Below are positions 1 through 7,653 of a stretch of 64,000 nt of DNA, one piece after another. Source of the DNA: Bacillus infantis (GTDB lineage Bacteria; Bacillota; Bacilli; Bacillales; Cytobacillaceae); contig NZ_JAIVAP010000016.1 of assembly GCF_020171945.1 (NCBI RefSeq), forward strand, positions 1 to 64,000. Reading direction: 5' to 3'. The notes under the pieces are model-generated. The model did not search any database and was not told where the DNA came from. It was given only the letters and a program-made list of their open reading frames with translations. Within the stretch, counting starts at the first letter, position 1; every line of letters starts with the position of its first letter. Position numbers and translations under genes: made by a program.

Positions 1-66
1 CAGGCCGCTGGCAAGGGCCCTGTACTCCCAGACCGAAATTGGCAGCACCATACCTTTATTGAGACT

Positions 67-93
67 GAGCCAAGGGGTCTGACCCCCTGGCTC
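67..93 (+). repeat. REP-like palindrome, single copy upstream of the RAYT gene
   Basis: One 27-bp copy with arms GAGCCAAGGGG and CCCCCTGGCTC. It is preceded by TTGAGACT, the linker normally found between two copies, so it is the second half of a doublet whose first half has decayed. Bases 1-66 otherwise show nothing recognisable. Confidence 0.9.
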
Positions 94-198
94 CCCAATG
101 CAGGAGATTTTATCTTTGGGTCGAATAGTATTATGTATGAGCCGGGGACTTACGTGGCTGAATGGCCTGTCCCTGCAGTTAAAGAATGGAGGTGCCGA

Positions 199-960
199 AT
201 GCCTAGACAATCTAGGAAGAAGAGTGTGACCGGCATATATCATGTAATGTTAAGGGGGATCAATAAGCAGACAATTTTTGAAGAAGATGAAGATAGGAGG
301 CGATTTATTTATACGGTATTGAGATATAAAAAGGAATATGAATTCGATCTTTTCGCTTACTGCCTTATGGATAACCACGTTCATCTGCTGCTGAAAGAAA
401 AAGAAATAGCACTATCAGATATAATCAAAAACCTCAGCTCAAGCTATGTTTATTGGTATAACACCAAATACGATCGCTGCGGCCACCTGTTCCAGGGCAG
501 GTTCCGAAGTGAAAATGTTGAAACCACACCATATTTCCTCAAAGTAGTCCGCTACATTCACCAAAACCCTCTGAAAGCTGGTCTGGCCAGGACAGCGTTC
601 TCCAGTAAATGGACCAGTATCCATGAATATACTTCTCCATCAAGCCCATTAAACACCGCGGCTGTCCTTAAGCTATTCTCCAAAAACAAAGACGAATCCA
701 TAATCTTATTCAAAGAATACATGAATGCACTAAACCAGGATGAATGCCTGGAGGACATTCCATCTTCACGTAAAACGGATGAACAACTGATCAGCTATAT
801 GCGTGAAATCGGAATTCATCATACCAGTATGCTGCAGCAAATGAACAAACCACAGCGAAATACGATTTTAAAAAAGTTAAGAAAACTAGAAGGAGTCTCG
901 GACAGACAATTATCAAGAGTTACGGGGGTATCGAGAAGCATCATTCAGAGATTGGATTGA
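199..960 (+). CDS. REP-associated tyrosine transposase (RAYT, Y1/HUH family)
   Basis: A 253-residue Y1_Tnp protein of the IS200-related TnpA_REP type. These enzymes nick and join single-stranded DNA at REP hairpins. Visible motifs are the HUH pair HVH at residues 60-62 in MDNHVHLLL, the RAYT-typical GHLFQGRFRS segment at about 95-104, and the likely catalytic tyrosine Y119 in RYIHQNP. The C-terminal ~30 residues (SDRQLSRVTGVSRS) look like a small helix-turn-helix. The reading frame is open from 133, but ATG 199 has a proper GGAGGT six bases upstream, so I start there. Repeats lie on both sides (67-93 and 961-1164), the usual arrangement for a RAYT and its cognate REPs. No second transposon gene or terminal inverted repeats are seen, which argues against an ordinary IS200 copy. 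The ORF is intact and probably active. Confidence 0.9.
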   Translation: MPRQSRKKSVTGIYHVMLRGINKQTIFEEDEDRRRFIYTVLRYKKEYEFDLFAYCLMDNHVHLLLKEKEIALSDIIKNLSSSYVYWYNTKYDRCGHLFQGRFRSENVETTPYFLKVVRYIHQNPLKAGLARTAFSSKWTSIHEYTSPSSPLNTAAVLKLFSKNKDESIILFKEYMNALNQDECLEDIPSSRKTDEQLISYMREIGIHHTSMLQQMNKPQRNTILKKLRKLEGVSDRQLSRVTGVSRSIIQRLD

Positions 961-1164
961 AGCCGCAGACAGGTCCCGTGGCTCATTTGGGAAAAGTGGG
1001 CCAGGGGGTCTGACCCCATGGCACCTCCTGAAAAGTAGGCCAGGGGGTCTGACCCCGTGGTTCCTCCTGAAAAGGGGGCCAGACTCCGTGGCTTCCCCGA
1101 AAAGTGGGCCAAGGGACCTGACCCCCCGGCCCAAAACGAGCCAAGGGACCCGACCCCCTGGCCC
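961..1164 (+). repeat. REP array, six units, downstream of the RAYT gene
   Basis: Units at about 961-984 (left arm worn), 998-1024, 1036-1063, 1076-1094 (internal deletion), 1106-1132 and 1138-1164. Linkers are GAAAAGTG-like rather than TTTTTGAGACTG. The array starts immediately after the transposase stop codon and ends just before the promoter of the iron-uptake operon. Confidence 0.9.
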
Positions 1165-1178
1165 GCCCAATTTCCCCT

Positions 1179-1238
1179 TTGATTTTTCCCAATCCTTGTC
1201 ATATAATAAAAACTAAATAAGGATGATAATCATTATCA
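1179..1238 (+). promoter_or_regulatory. SigA-type promoter and perfect Fur box for yclNOP
   Basis: TTGATT (1179-1184), a 17-base spacer and TATAAT (1202-1207), followed by TGATAATCATTATCA at 1224-1238. The last is an exact 7-1-7 Fur operator placed over the expected transcription start, so the operon should be repressed when iron is plentiful. Confidence 0.88.
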
Positions 1239-1284
1239 ACTGTGTGATGCTGATAATAGAAACAGAGAATTAAGAGGATTAGCT

Positions 1285-2241
1285 ATGAAACTATGGGTTT
1301 TGACTATTGCAGCTTTTGTTTTGTCTGGTGTGTCGCTTTTTATTGGGGCGATTGATATCAGGGTCAGTGATTTGCTTGATTGGGAGTCGGATGAGGCGCA
1401 GATTTTCCTGATCAGCCGGGTGCCGCGTTTGATGGCGATTATTCTGGCTGGGGCGGGGATGAGTATTGCCGGTCTGATTATGCAGTCTTTGAGCCGGAAT
1501 AAGTTTGTGTCGCCGACGACGGCCGGTACGCTGGATGCAGCGAAGCTGGGGATTTTGATTTCGATGCTGTTTTTTACGAATGTGACGTATACGCAGCAGG
1601 TGCTTTTCAGCTTTGCGTTTGCTTTGGCGGGGACATTTGTTTTCATGCAGATTCTTGACCGGGTGAAGTTTAAGGATGTTATCTTTGTGCCGCTGATCGG
1701 GATTATGTATGGTAATATTTTATCCTCGATCACGACGTTTTTTGCTTATGAGGCAGACCTTCTCCAGAATATTTCTTCCTGGCTGATGGGGAGCTTCACG
1801 TTAGTGATTTCAGGCCGTTATGAGCTTTTATACATAAGTGTTCCAGCGGTGATTCTGGCGTATATTTACGCGAATAAGTTCACGGTGGCAGGCATGGGCG
1901 AGGATTTTGCGAAGAATCTGGGCTTGAGCTATAAGGTTGTGCTGAACCTGGGACTGATCCTGGTTGCTATCATTTCTACAACTGTCGTGCTGACAGTCGG
2001 TGTCATTCCGTTCCTGGGATTGATTGTGCCGAATATCGTTTCGCTTTATCTGGGCGATAATTTGCGCAAGTCCATCCCGCATACCGCTTTATTGGGGATT
2101 GTTTTCCTGCTCATTTGCGACATCATCGGGCGGATTGTGATCCATCCATACGAGATTCCGGTCAATGTAACAGTGGCAGTAATCGGCAGTGCGATCTTCT
2201 TAATTATGCTGTTTAGGGGGAGAGCATATGCGAAAAAATAG
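1285..2241 (+). CDS. yclN: Siderophore ABC transporter permease, YclN-like
   Basis: A 318-residue FecCD-family permease, almost entirely hydrophobic, with about nine or ten membrane spans. It carries the family hallmarks VPRLMAIILAGAGMSIAG near the N terminus and a GVIPFLGLIVPNIV segment in the cytoplasmic coupling region. It would form half of the membrane channel for ferric-siderophore import. Sequence and gene order match Bacillus subtilis yclN, known for petrobactin uptake. It is the first gene behind the Fur box at 1224-1238, and its 3' end overlaps yclO by 14 bases, which suggests translational coupling. The substrate is inferred from the family, not read from the sequence. Confidence 0.88.
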   Translation: MKLWVLTIAAFVLSGVSLFIGAIDIRVSDLLDWESDEAQIFLISRVPRLMAIILAGAGMSIAGLIMQSLSRNKFVSPTTAGTLDAAKLGILISMLFFTNVTYTQQVLFSFAFALAGTFVFMQILDRVKFKDVIFVPLIGIMYGNILSSITTFFAYEADLLQNISSWLMGSFTLVISGRYELLYISVPAVILAYIYANKFTVAGMGEDFAKNLGLSYKVVLNLGLILVAIISTTVVLTVGVIPFLGLIVPNIVSLYLGDNLRKSIPHTALLGIVFLLICDIIGRIVIHPYEIPVNVTVAVIGSAIFLIMLFRGRAYAKK

Positions 2242-3184
2242 TACGAAGCTGATATTCCTTGCCGTGCTGGCCATTATTAGTATATTATTCTATGCTTTTT
2301 ACGATATAAAAGGCGGCTTTGACTACGCCTTCCCAAGGCGGATGATGAAAATAGCCGCGATGGTGATAACCGGAACCGCGATTGCGTATTCGACCGTTGT
2401 GTTCCAGACGATCACCCATAACCGCATCCTGACGCCTTCGATGATGGGGCTTGGCTCCATGTATGAAGTGGTGCAGACCCTGATCTACTTTTTCGGCGGA
2501 TCGATGTCTGTCTGGGTGCTGAATAAATATTTGAATTTCGGTACTGCGATTTTCGCGATGGTCCTGTTTGCGCTCCTGCTTTACCGCTTCTTATTCAGGG
2601 CTGATAAGTATCCTATTTATCTGCTATTGCTGATCGGGATGATCATCGGGACGCTGCTCGGCAGCCTTGTGACCTTCTTGCAGGTTATCATCGATCCGGT
2701 CGAATATTTGAGTCTTCAAAGCCGCTTGTTTGCGACTTTTACCAATGTGAAATCTGATTTATTAATGATTGCGGCCGGCATCCTGCTTGTGGCGTTCATT
2801 TACGGGTTCCGCATCATGGGCCAGCTGGATGTGATGTCGCTTGGACGCGACAATGCGATGAATCTTGGCATCAATTATGACCGCATGGTGATGAATATTC
2901 TGATCCTGTCGTCTGTGCTGATTGCCACTTCGACCGCATTGGTGGGGCCGATTACGTTCTTTGGGCTTATTGTAGCTAATCTGTCTTATCAATTTCTGGT
3001 AACCTATAAGCACTCTATTCTGATATTGGGAGCCAGCCTGATCAGTGTCATTGCCCTGGTCGGGGGGCAGTTCCTTGTGGAACATATTTTTGAACTGCGC
3101 ACCACATTAAGTGTGATTATCAATTTTGTCGGCGGTATTTACTTCATTTACTTATTATTAAAAGAAAGCAGGTCAGCAGGATGA
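2228..3184 (+). CDS. yclO: Siderophore ABC transporter permease, YclO-like
   Basis: The second FecCD-type permease, 318 residues, with a similar multi-span profile and the segment ALVGPITFFGLIVANLSY near residue 245, which aligns with the coupling region of its partner YclN. The start ATG lies in the last codons of yclN behind GGGGGAGAGC. The stop overlaps the start of yclP by four bases (ATGA). It pairs with YclN to form a heterodimeric channel for a catecholate/citrate siderophore, probably petrobactin. Confidence 0.88.
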   Translation: MRKNSTKLIFLAVLAIISILFYAFYDIKGGFDYAFPRRMMKIAAMVITGTAIAYSTVVFQTITHNRILTPSMMGLGSMYEVVQTLIYFFGGSMSVWVLNKYLNFGTAIFAMVLFALLLYRFLFRADKYPIYLLLLIGMIIGTLLGSLVTFLQVIIDPVEYLSLQSRLFATFTNVKSDLLMIAAGILLVAFIYGFRIMGQLDVMSLGRDNAMNLGINYDRMVMNILILSSVLIATSTALVGPITFFGLIVANLSYQFLVTYKHSILILGASLISVIALVGGQFLVEHIFELRTTLSVIINFVGGIYFIYLLLKESRSAG

Positions 3185-3948
3185 TAGAAATCAAGGGTCT
3201 CACAAAGCATTTTGGCAAAAAGCCTGTTGTGGAGGATGTGTCGGTCACAATCGAGCCGGGGACGATTACGTCATTCATCGGGCCGAATGGTGCCGGGAAG
3301 TCGACGCTTCTTTCGATGGTAAGCCGTCTATTGGATTCAGATACAGGTGAAGTTCTGCTGGATAAAAACAATATTAAGAAATGGAAGTCAAATGGATTCG
3401 CCAAACGCGTATCCATTTTGAAGCAGTCCAATTATATCAATGTCCGTTTGACCGTGCGCGAGCTGGTTTCGTTTGGCCGTTATCCGTATTCAAAAGGCCG
3501 CTTGACAGCGGAGGATGAAAAACTTGTTGAGCAGGCGCTGGAATATATGAATCTGCTGGAAATGCAGGATCAGTTTCTGGATGAACTGTCAGGCGGGCAG
3601 AAGCAGCGTGCGTTCATTGCCATGGTCATTGCCCAGGATACGGATTATATTTTGCTTGATGAGCCGCTCAATAACCTTGATATGAAGCACTCTGTCCAGA
3701 TTATGAAAATTTTGCGCAGGCTCGTTGATGAGCTTGGCAAAACGGTTGTCATTGTGCTGCATGATATTAACTTTGCGTCTGTGTATTCGGACCGCATTGT
3801 GGCTTTGAAAAATGGGAAGCTCGTGAAGAACGGGAAGACCCATGAGATTATTAATTCCGATGCGTTGCGCGAGATTTACGATATGGACATTCCTATTCAG
3901 GAGCAGAATGGATGCCGCATCTGTGTTTATTTTAATTCGCATGCTTGA
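3181..3948 (+). CDS. yclP: Siderophore ABC transporter ATPase, YclP-like
   Basis: A 255-residue ABC ATPase. Walker A is GPNGAGKST at residues 34-42, the signature is LSGGQKQR, and Walker B is YILLDEPLNNLD followed by an H-loop (VLHDINF). It energises the YclNO channel. The start codon overlaps the yclO stop (ATGA). The gene ends before a terminator-like hairpin at 3959-4017, so yclQ beyond it has its own promoter. Confidence 0.9.
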   Translation: MIEIKGLTKHFGKKPVVEDVSVTIEPGTITSFIGPNGAGKSTLLSMVSRLLDSDTGEVLLDKNNIKKWKSNGFAKRVSILKQSNYINVRLTVRELVSFGRYPYSKGRLTAEDEKLVEQALEYMNLLEMQDQFLDELSGGQKQRAFIAMVIAQDTDYILLDEPLNNLDMKHSVQIMKILRRLVDELGKTVVIVLHDINFASVYSDRIVALKNGKLVKNGKTHEIINSDALREIYDMDIPIQEQNGCRICVYFNSHA

Positions 3949-3958
3949 AAAATTTATG

Positions 3959-4017
3959 GGCAGTCTCTGCAAAATAGTCTACTAGAAGGCTGTTTTGCGG
4001 CGATTGTCTTTTTTTTA
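3959..4017 (+). terminator. Intrinsic terminator after yclP
   Basis: A long imperfect hairpin. GCAAAATAGTC pairs with GGCTGTTTTGC, extended outward by several G-T pairs, and is followed by a run of eight T at 4009-4017. Confidence 0.7.
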
Positions 4018-4046
4018 CAAAAAATCAAAATTATTTATAAATCCAG

Positions 4047-4105
4047 TTGACTTTGAGATTTACCGGCTCTATAATGAGAATTGTTATCAGTGATAATGAT
4101 TATCA
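4047..4105 (+). promoter_or_regulatory. SigA promoter and Fur box for yclQ
   Basis: TTGACT (4047-4052), 17 bases, TATAAT (4070-4075), then TGATAATGATTATCA at 4091-4105, an exact Fur operator. A second overlapping half-site (GTTATCAGTGATAAT) sits just upstream of it. Confidence 0.9.
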
Positions 4106-4144
4106 TCATCAAATACCAAATACATAGCAAGGGGAGAAAGACAG

Positions 4145-5173
4145 ATGAAAAAATGGAAAATCGCGAGTGCGCTACTAGCAGCTTCACTCATGCTTGCAGC
4201 ATGTGGATCCGATGAGGAAGCTTCAGGGGAAAAAGAAGTAAAGCCTGCAGCTGAGCAGACTTCTGCGGCAGCAGAGGAGCAGAATGGTGCTTACCCGATG
4301 ACGGTATCTCCGACAGTAGCTTCTGTCGAAGGGGAAGAGGGCGCTGAGCCGTACAGCTTTGAAGATATAACATTCGAAGAGATGCCGGAAAACATCGTTG
4401 TCTTTGATTACGGTTTCCTGGATACATTGGATGCACTCGGTGTTGAAGGAATTACAGGCGTGGCAAAAGACTCTTCATTGCCGGATCAGCTTGAAAAATA
4501 TTCTTCTGATGAATATGCAAGTGTCGGCAGCTTAAAAGAGCCGCTCCTTGAAGATGTTGCCGAGCTTGACCCGGATGTCATTTTCATCTCAGGACGCCAA
4601 TCACCATTCTATGAAGAGCTGAGTGAAATTGCACCTGTCGTATTTGTTGGAACTTCACAGGAAGACTATTGGGGCACATTCCAGTCATCAGTTGATCTTG
4701 CTGCTAAAATGTTCGGCAAAGAAGCTGAAGCAGAAGAATATATGGCTAAGATCGATACAGCTTTAGAGGAAGTCAAAACGCTGTCTGGAAACTATGAAAC
4801 ATCTTTAGTGACCATGTATAACGAAGGGAAATTGTCCGGATTTGCTACAAACTCCCGTTACGGCTACATCTATGATCAATATGGCTTCAAGCCGGTAACA
4901 GAAGATATCGAAGCTTCATCCCACGGCTCAAACTTTGGTTTCGAAGCACTATTGGAATTTGATCCGCAGGTAATATTCGTCATCGACCGTACAGCAGCAA
5001 TAGGCGACAAATCTAATATCGATAAGGATATGGAAAACGACATCGTCAAGAAAACAGAAGCATACAAAAACAAGAAAATCGTATACCTCGATGGCCCGCT
5101 TTGGTACCTGAGCGGCGGCGGACTGCAGTCTGAACTTGCAAAGATTGAAGAGATTCTGGCTGAGTTGAAATAA
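4145..5173 (+). CDS. yclQ: Siderophore-binding lipoprotein, YclQ-like
   Basis: A 342-residue extracellular substrate-binding lipoprotein of the FatB/YclQ group. It has a signal peptide with lipobox LAAC (Cys20), then an acidic Ser/Ala-rich linker to about residue 60 and a PBP domain typical of ferric-siderophore binders. It delivers ferric siderophore, by homology petrobactin, to YclNOP. The ATG lies eight bases after AAGGGGAG. It has its own Fur-box promoter, separate from yclNOP, allowing excess binding protein to be made. A six-copy REP array begins four bases after the stop. Confidence 0.9.
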   Translation: MKKWKIASALLAASLMLAACGSDEEASGEKEVKPAAEQTSAAAEEQNGAYPMTVSPTVASVEGEEGAEPYSFEDITFEEMPENIVVFDYGFLDTLDALGVEGITGVAKDSSLPDQLEKYSSDEYASVGSLKEPLLEDVAELDPDVIFISGRQSPFYEELSEIAPVVFVGTSQEDYWGTFQSSVDLAAKMFGKEAEAEEYMAKIDTALEEVKTLSGNYETSLVTMYNEGKLSGFATNSRYGYIYDQYGFKPVTEDIEASSHGSNFGFEALLEFDPQVIFVIDRTAAIGDKSNIDKDMENDIVKKTEAYKNKKIVYLDGPLWYLSGGGLQSELAKIEEILAELK

Positions 5174-5177
5174 AAGT

Positions 5178-5392
5178 GAGCCAAAGGGTCGGGTCCCTTG
5201 GCTCTTTCTGAGATTGTGCCAGGGTGTCGGGTCCGTTGGCTCTTTTTGAGACTGAGCCAGGGGGACAGGTCCCTTGGCTCTTTTTTGAAACTGGGCCAGG
5301 GGACCTGTCCCCTCGGCACATAAGGATGAGCCAAGGGGACAGGTACCGTGGCACATTTTGAGACTGGGCCGAGGGGTCTGTCCCTGTGGCTC
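5178..5392 (+). repeat. REP array, six units, between yclQ and hmoA
   Basis: Units at 5178-5204, 5216-5242, 5254-5280, 5293-5319, 5328-5354 and 5366-5392, joined by TTTCTGAGATT/TTTTTGAGACT linkers. The first hairpin plus its T-tract could terminate yclQ. The array overlaps an open frame that would otherwise extend hmoA upstream. Confidence 0.95.
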
Positions 5393-5418
5393 TGCTAATA
5401 CTTTTTGGAGGGATTATC

Positions 5419-5751
5419 ATGTTTGTACAAATACGCAAATGGACATTGACAGAAGGAAATGCTGATAAGATTCTTGATCGTTTTCAAAAGAAGCCGGGTG
5501 AAGGGCCATCGCTGATTGAGCAGCGAGAAGGATTCATAGGCCGTGAGCTGATGGTGAAGAATGGACGCCGCGGAGAAGAAGAGGTAGTGATGATCATCCG
5601 CTGGGAATCTGAAGAGGCATGGAAGGCATGGGAGAAGAGTCCGGAGCATATTGCGGGGCATAGGAATAAGATTAAAGAGAATGGCGGGAAGCCGCCGAAG
5701 CCTGAGTATGTGATTGAGATGGAGGTTGGGAATTATACGGTGGTTGAGTGA
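5419..5751 (+). CDS. hmoA: Antibiotic-biosynthesis-type (ABM) heme monooxygenase, HmoA-like
   Basis: A 110-residue single ABM-domain protein resembling Bacillus subtilis HmoA, a heme-degrading monooxygenase that frees iron from heme. Typical segments are MFVQIRKWTLTEGNADKI at the N terminus, the strand EEVVMIIRWESEEAWKAWEKS and the following EHIAGHR. The frame is open from a GTG at 5386 inside the REP array, but ATG 5419 has GGAGGG seven bases upstream and matches the family N terminus. Its position behind the siderophore operon fits an iron-acquisition role. No Fur box is seen directly upstream, and the REP array separates it from yclQ. The stop abuts a REP copy. Confidence 0.82.
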   Translation: MFVQIRKWTLTEGNADKILDRFQKKPGEGPSLIEQREGFIGRELMVKNGRRGEEEVVMIIRWESEEAWKAWEKSPEHIAGHRNKIKENGGKPPKPEYVIEMEVGNYTVVE

Positions 5752-5778
5752 GAGCCAAGGGGTCTGTCCCCTTGGCTC
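5752..5778 (+). repeat. Single REP copy between convergent genes
   Basis: A perfect copy with arms GAGCCAAGGGG and CCCCTTGGCTC. It fills the whole gap between the hmoA stop (5751) and the stop of the convergent GGDEF gene (5779-5781), so it may act as a bidirectional terminator. Confidence 0.95.
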
Positions 5779-6423
5779 CTACAAGGCTTTCTTTGAATTC
5801 TTACTGCTATACATATGGTGGTCAGCAATCCTGATCAGTTCAAGTAGATCTTTGCTCTGGTTTGGATAAATGGCTGAACCAATAGAAAGTGTAATAGGCA
5901 TTTCTAATTCTTTAGAGAGATCTTTCATTTTATCTTCAAGTTTTTGAAGAGCGGTTTGCATCTCTGTGTCTTCATCGAATTGTCCAATGACCAGGAATTC
6001 ATCTCCACCCCAGCGGGCGACAGCATCACGTTTTGTTGTTGTTGCAACAAGTGCTTTGCTGATTTTAGTTAAGATCATATCACCTTTTTGATGCCCGTAT
6101 GTGTCATTAATTAATTTGAAGTTATCACAATCAACAATTGCTACATATAGTTTGCTGTCTGTTTTTTTCGTTAGATTGGATAATCTCTTAAAAGTGCTTA
6201 AAATATATCTTCGATTGTATGTACCTGTCAGTTCATCTTTTTCAGAATAAAATCTCACTTTGTCATACTGTTTGCCAGCCCAATAGCCAAACCAGATTAA
6301 TAAGGGATATGTATACAAATCGAGCGGCTCTACTTCTCTATCACGGAGATAGTAATAGAGGATATATACGGAGTGAAATAATAACATGCTCAAACTTCCA
6401 ATGATCTTACCAGTATGCTTCAT
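5779..6423 (-). CDS. Membrane-anchored GGDEF diguanylate cyclase
   Basis: A 214-residue protein with two short membrane spans (about residues 6-24 and 37-52) and then a GGDEF domain. The signature RWGGDEF is intact at residues 137-143, and the DELTGTYNRRY entry motif is at about 63-73. It should make c-di-GMP from GTP. No inhibitory I-site (RxxD five residues before GGDEF) is present, since TKRD occupies that position. No separate sensor domain is seen beyond the two-span anchor. The start has AAGGTG seven bases upstream on the minus strand. The stop codon directly touches the REP at 5752-5778. Confidence 0.88.
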   Translation of the reverse strand: MKHTGKIIGSLSMLLFHSVYILYYYLRDREVEPLDLYTYPLLIWFGYWAGKQYDKVRFYSEKDELTGTYNRRYILSTFKRLSNLTKKTDSKLYVAIVDCDNFKLINDTYGHQKGDMILTKISKALVATTTKRDAVARWGGDEFLVIGQFDEDTEMQTALQKLEDKMKDLSKELEMPITLSIGSAIYPNQSKDLLELIRIADHHMYSSKNSKKAL

Positions 6424-6597
6424 TATCGCTCACCTTTATAGTTAAAAAGTCATGTTTTTATCATAACATGTGCTCACATTTAAATGTTATTTTAATATAG
6501 ATATTTTTACATTTAAAGAAAGTTTTTCCTTTTATGATAATTTTTTATGGTACAGTGATATTTATAGGTAAAGATTCAGAGAATGGTGGGGAGTGCT

Positions 6598-6891
6598 ATG
6601 AGAAAAGCAATTCTGATGGTTGTATACGGATCTATTATAATTTTTTCAGTTATTGCCCAGATCTCAGACAAATTCACCCAGTGGCTAAGCCCGAATGCGG
6701 TTTCTCTTATTGATGAAAGAATGAGCTTTACCTTTGGTCCAATGTTAATAAATTTCATAGTTGTATTCTTATTATGGAAAATCAAGACCCGAAAGAATTT
6801 GCTTCGCTTTTTGCTGCTATGTAATGCAGTGTTTTTCTTCTATTATATATACTATCAGTTTGGGGATATGGGGCTTGGGAGGTTTAGGTGA
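6598..6891 (+). CDS. Small membrane protein, unknown function
   Basis: A protein of 97 residues with three hydrophobic segments (about residues 4-21, 44-62, 67-88). I do not recognise a family. ATG 6598 is chosen over an upstream in-frame start at 6583 because GGTGGGGA lies six bases before it. The TGA stop at 6889-6891 shares GA with the GAGCC start of the next REP copy, so the insertion may have fixed the present C terminus (GLGRFR). Confidence 0.6.
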   Translation: MRKAILMVVYGSIIIFSVIAQISDKFTQWLSPNAVSLIDERMSFTFGPMLINFIVVFLLWKIKTRKNLLRFLLLCNAVFFFYYIYYQFGDMGLGRFR

Positions 6892-6973
6892 GCCAGGGGG
6901 ACAGGCCCCATGGCTCTTTTTGAAACTGGGCCAGGGGACCTGTCCCCTTGGCTCAAAACGAGGGCTCTGTCCA
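6890..6973 (+). repeat. REP doublet plus remnant
   Basis: Copies at 6890-6916 and 6928-6954, then a decayed third copy (GAGGGCTCTGTCC) at about 6959-6972. The first copy overlaps the stop codon of the preceding small gene. Confidence 0.92.
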
Positions 6974-6988
6974 ACATTGAGGTGCTAA

Positions 6989-7591
6989 ATGATTAAGTTA
7001 ACAAGAAAGATACCAGGATATATTCTATGTCTCGTCTTTGGAATACTGCTGGGGGCAATAGCCAAGTATTTGGATACCGTCTCAGTTGATGGGCGCTGGG
7101 GGAACTATATCCTAAGCTATTCAGGGGATATTTTTACGAGGCTCGGCATTTGGGTGTTGATCGGGACCATTTTGGCTGCTTATAGTAAAACTCTATTAAG
7201 AGCGGCTGTGAATACGTTCCTGTTCTTTATCGGCATGCTGATAAGTTATTATGTGTACTCAGCCTATTTATTCGGATTTTTTCCAACGAGCTATTTTCTT
7301 ATGTGGGGCAGTATAGCCATCGCATCTCCTTTCTTGGCTATTATTGTTTGGAAAGCTAAGAATGATCCGCGTCTAGCTTTTGTCCTGCCGGCTCTCCCGA
7401 TGGGACTTTTATTAAGCCTTTCCCTGGGAATAGGTCTATTTTATGTGTATGTATCTTATACAGAAGAGTTAATGATGTATATTGTTCTTTGCATCGTCTT
7501 TTATAGGACAGGTAAGCAAATGGCTATATCCGTTATTCTTTCATTCCTTGTGGCTATCATTTTTGGCCTTTATAGCCCAATTCAATTTTGA
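6989..7591 (+). CDS. Polytopic membrane protein, unknown function
   Basis: A 200-residue protein with about six membrane spans and short basic loops. No family motif is recognised. ATG 6989 follows GAGGTG at a four-base spacing. The stop TGA (7589-7591) shares GA with the next REP. It lies in the same direction as, and one REP doublet after, the small membrane gene 6598-6891. The two may have been co-transcribed before the repeat arrived. Confidence 0.6.
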   Translation: MIKLTRKIPGYILCLVFGILLGAIAKYLDTVSVDGRWGNYILSYSGDIFTRLGIWVLIGTILAAYSKTLLRAAVNTFLFFIGMLISYYVYSAYLFGFFPTSYFLMWGSIAIASPFLAIIVWKAKNDPRLAFVLPALPMGLLLSLSLGIGLFYVYVSYTEELMMYIVLCIVFYRTGKQMAISVILSFLVAIIFGLYSPIQF

Positions 7592-7653
7592 GCCAAGGGG
7601 TCTGTCCCCATGGCTCTTTTTGGAATGGGCCAGGGGGTCTGTCCCCATGGCTC
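7590..7653 (+). repeat. REP doublet between convergent genes
   Basis: Copies at 7590-7616 and 7627-7653 joined by TTTTTGGAAT. The left copy overlaps the TGA of the + strand gene, and the right copy shares its last base with the stop of the minus-strand sigma gene. Two independent stop codons are therefore occupied by one doublet. Confidence 0.95.

Noticed and set aside
913-1202. Overlapping minus-strand ORFs rich in Gly, Pro and Arg
   Set aside because: They are translations of the REP array. The same peptides (VPWL, RPPG, DPLA) appear wherever repeats occur and in several frames.
4876-5438. Minus-strand ORFs downstream of yclQ
   Set aside because: They are repeat-derived frames continuing antisense into yclQ, with no ribosome binding sites.
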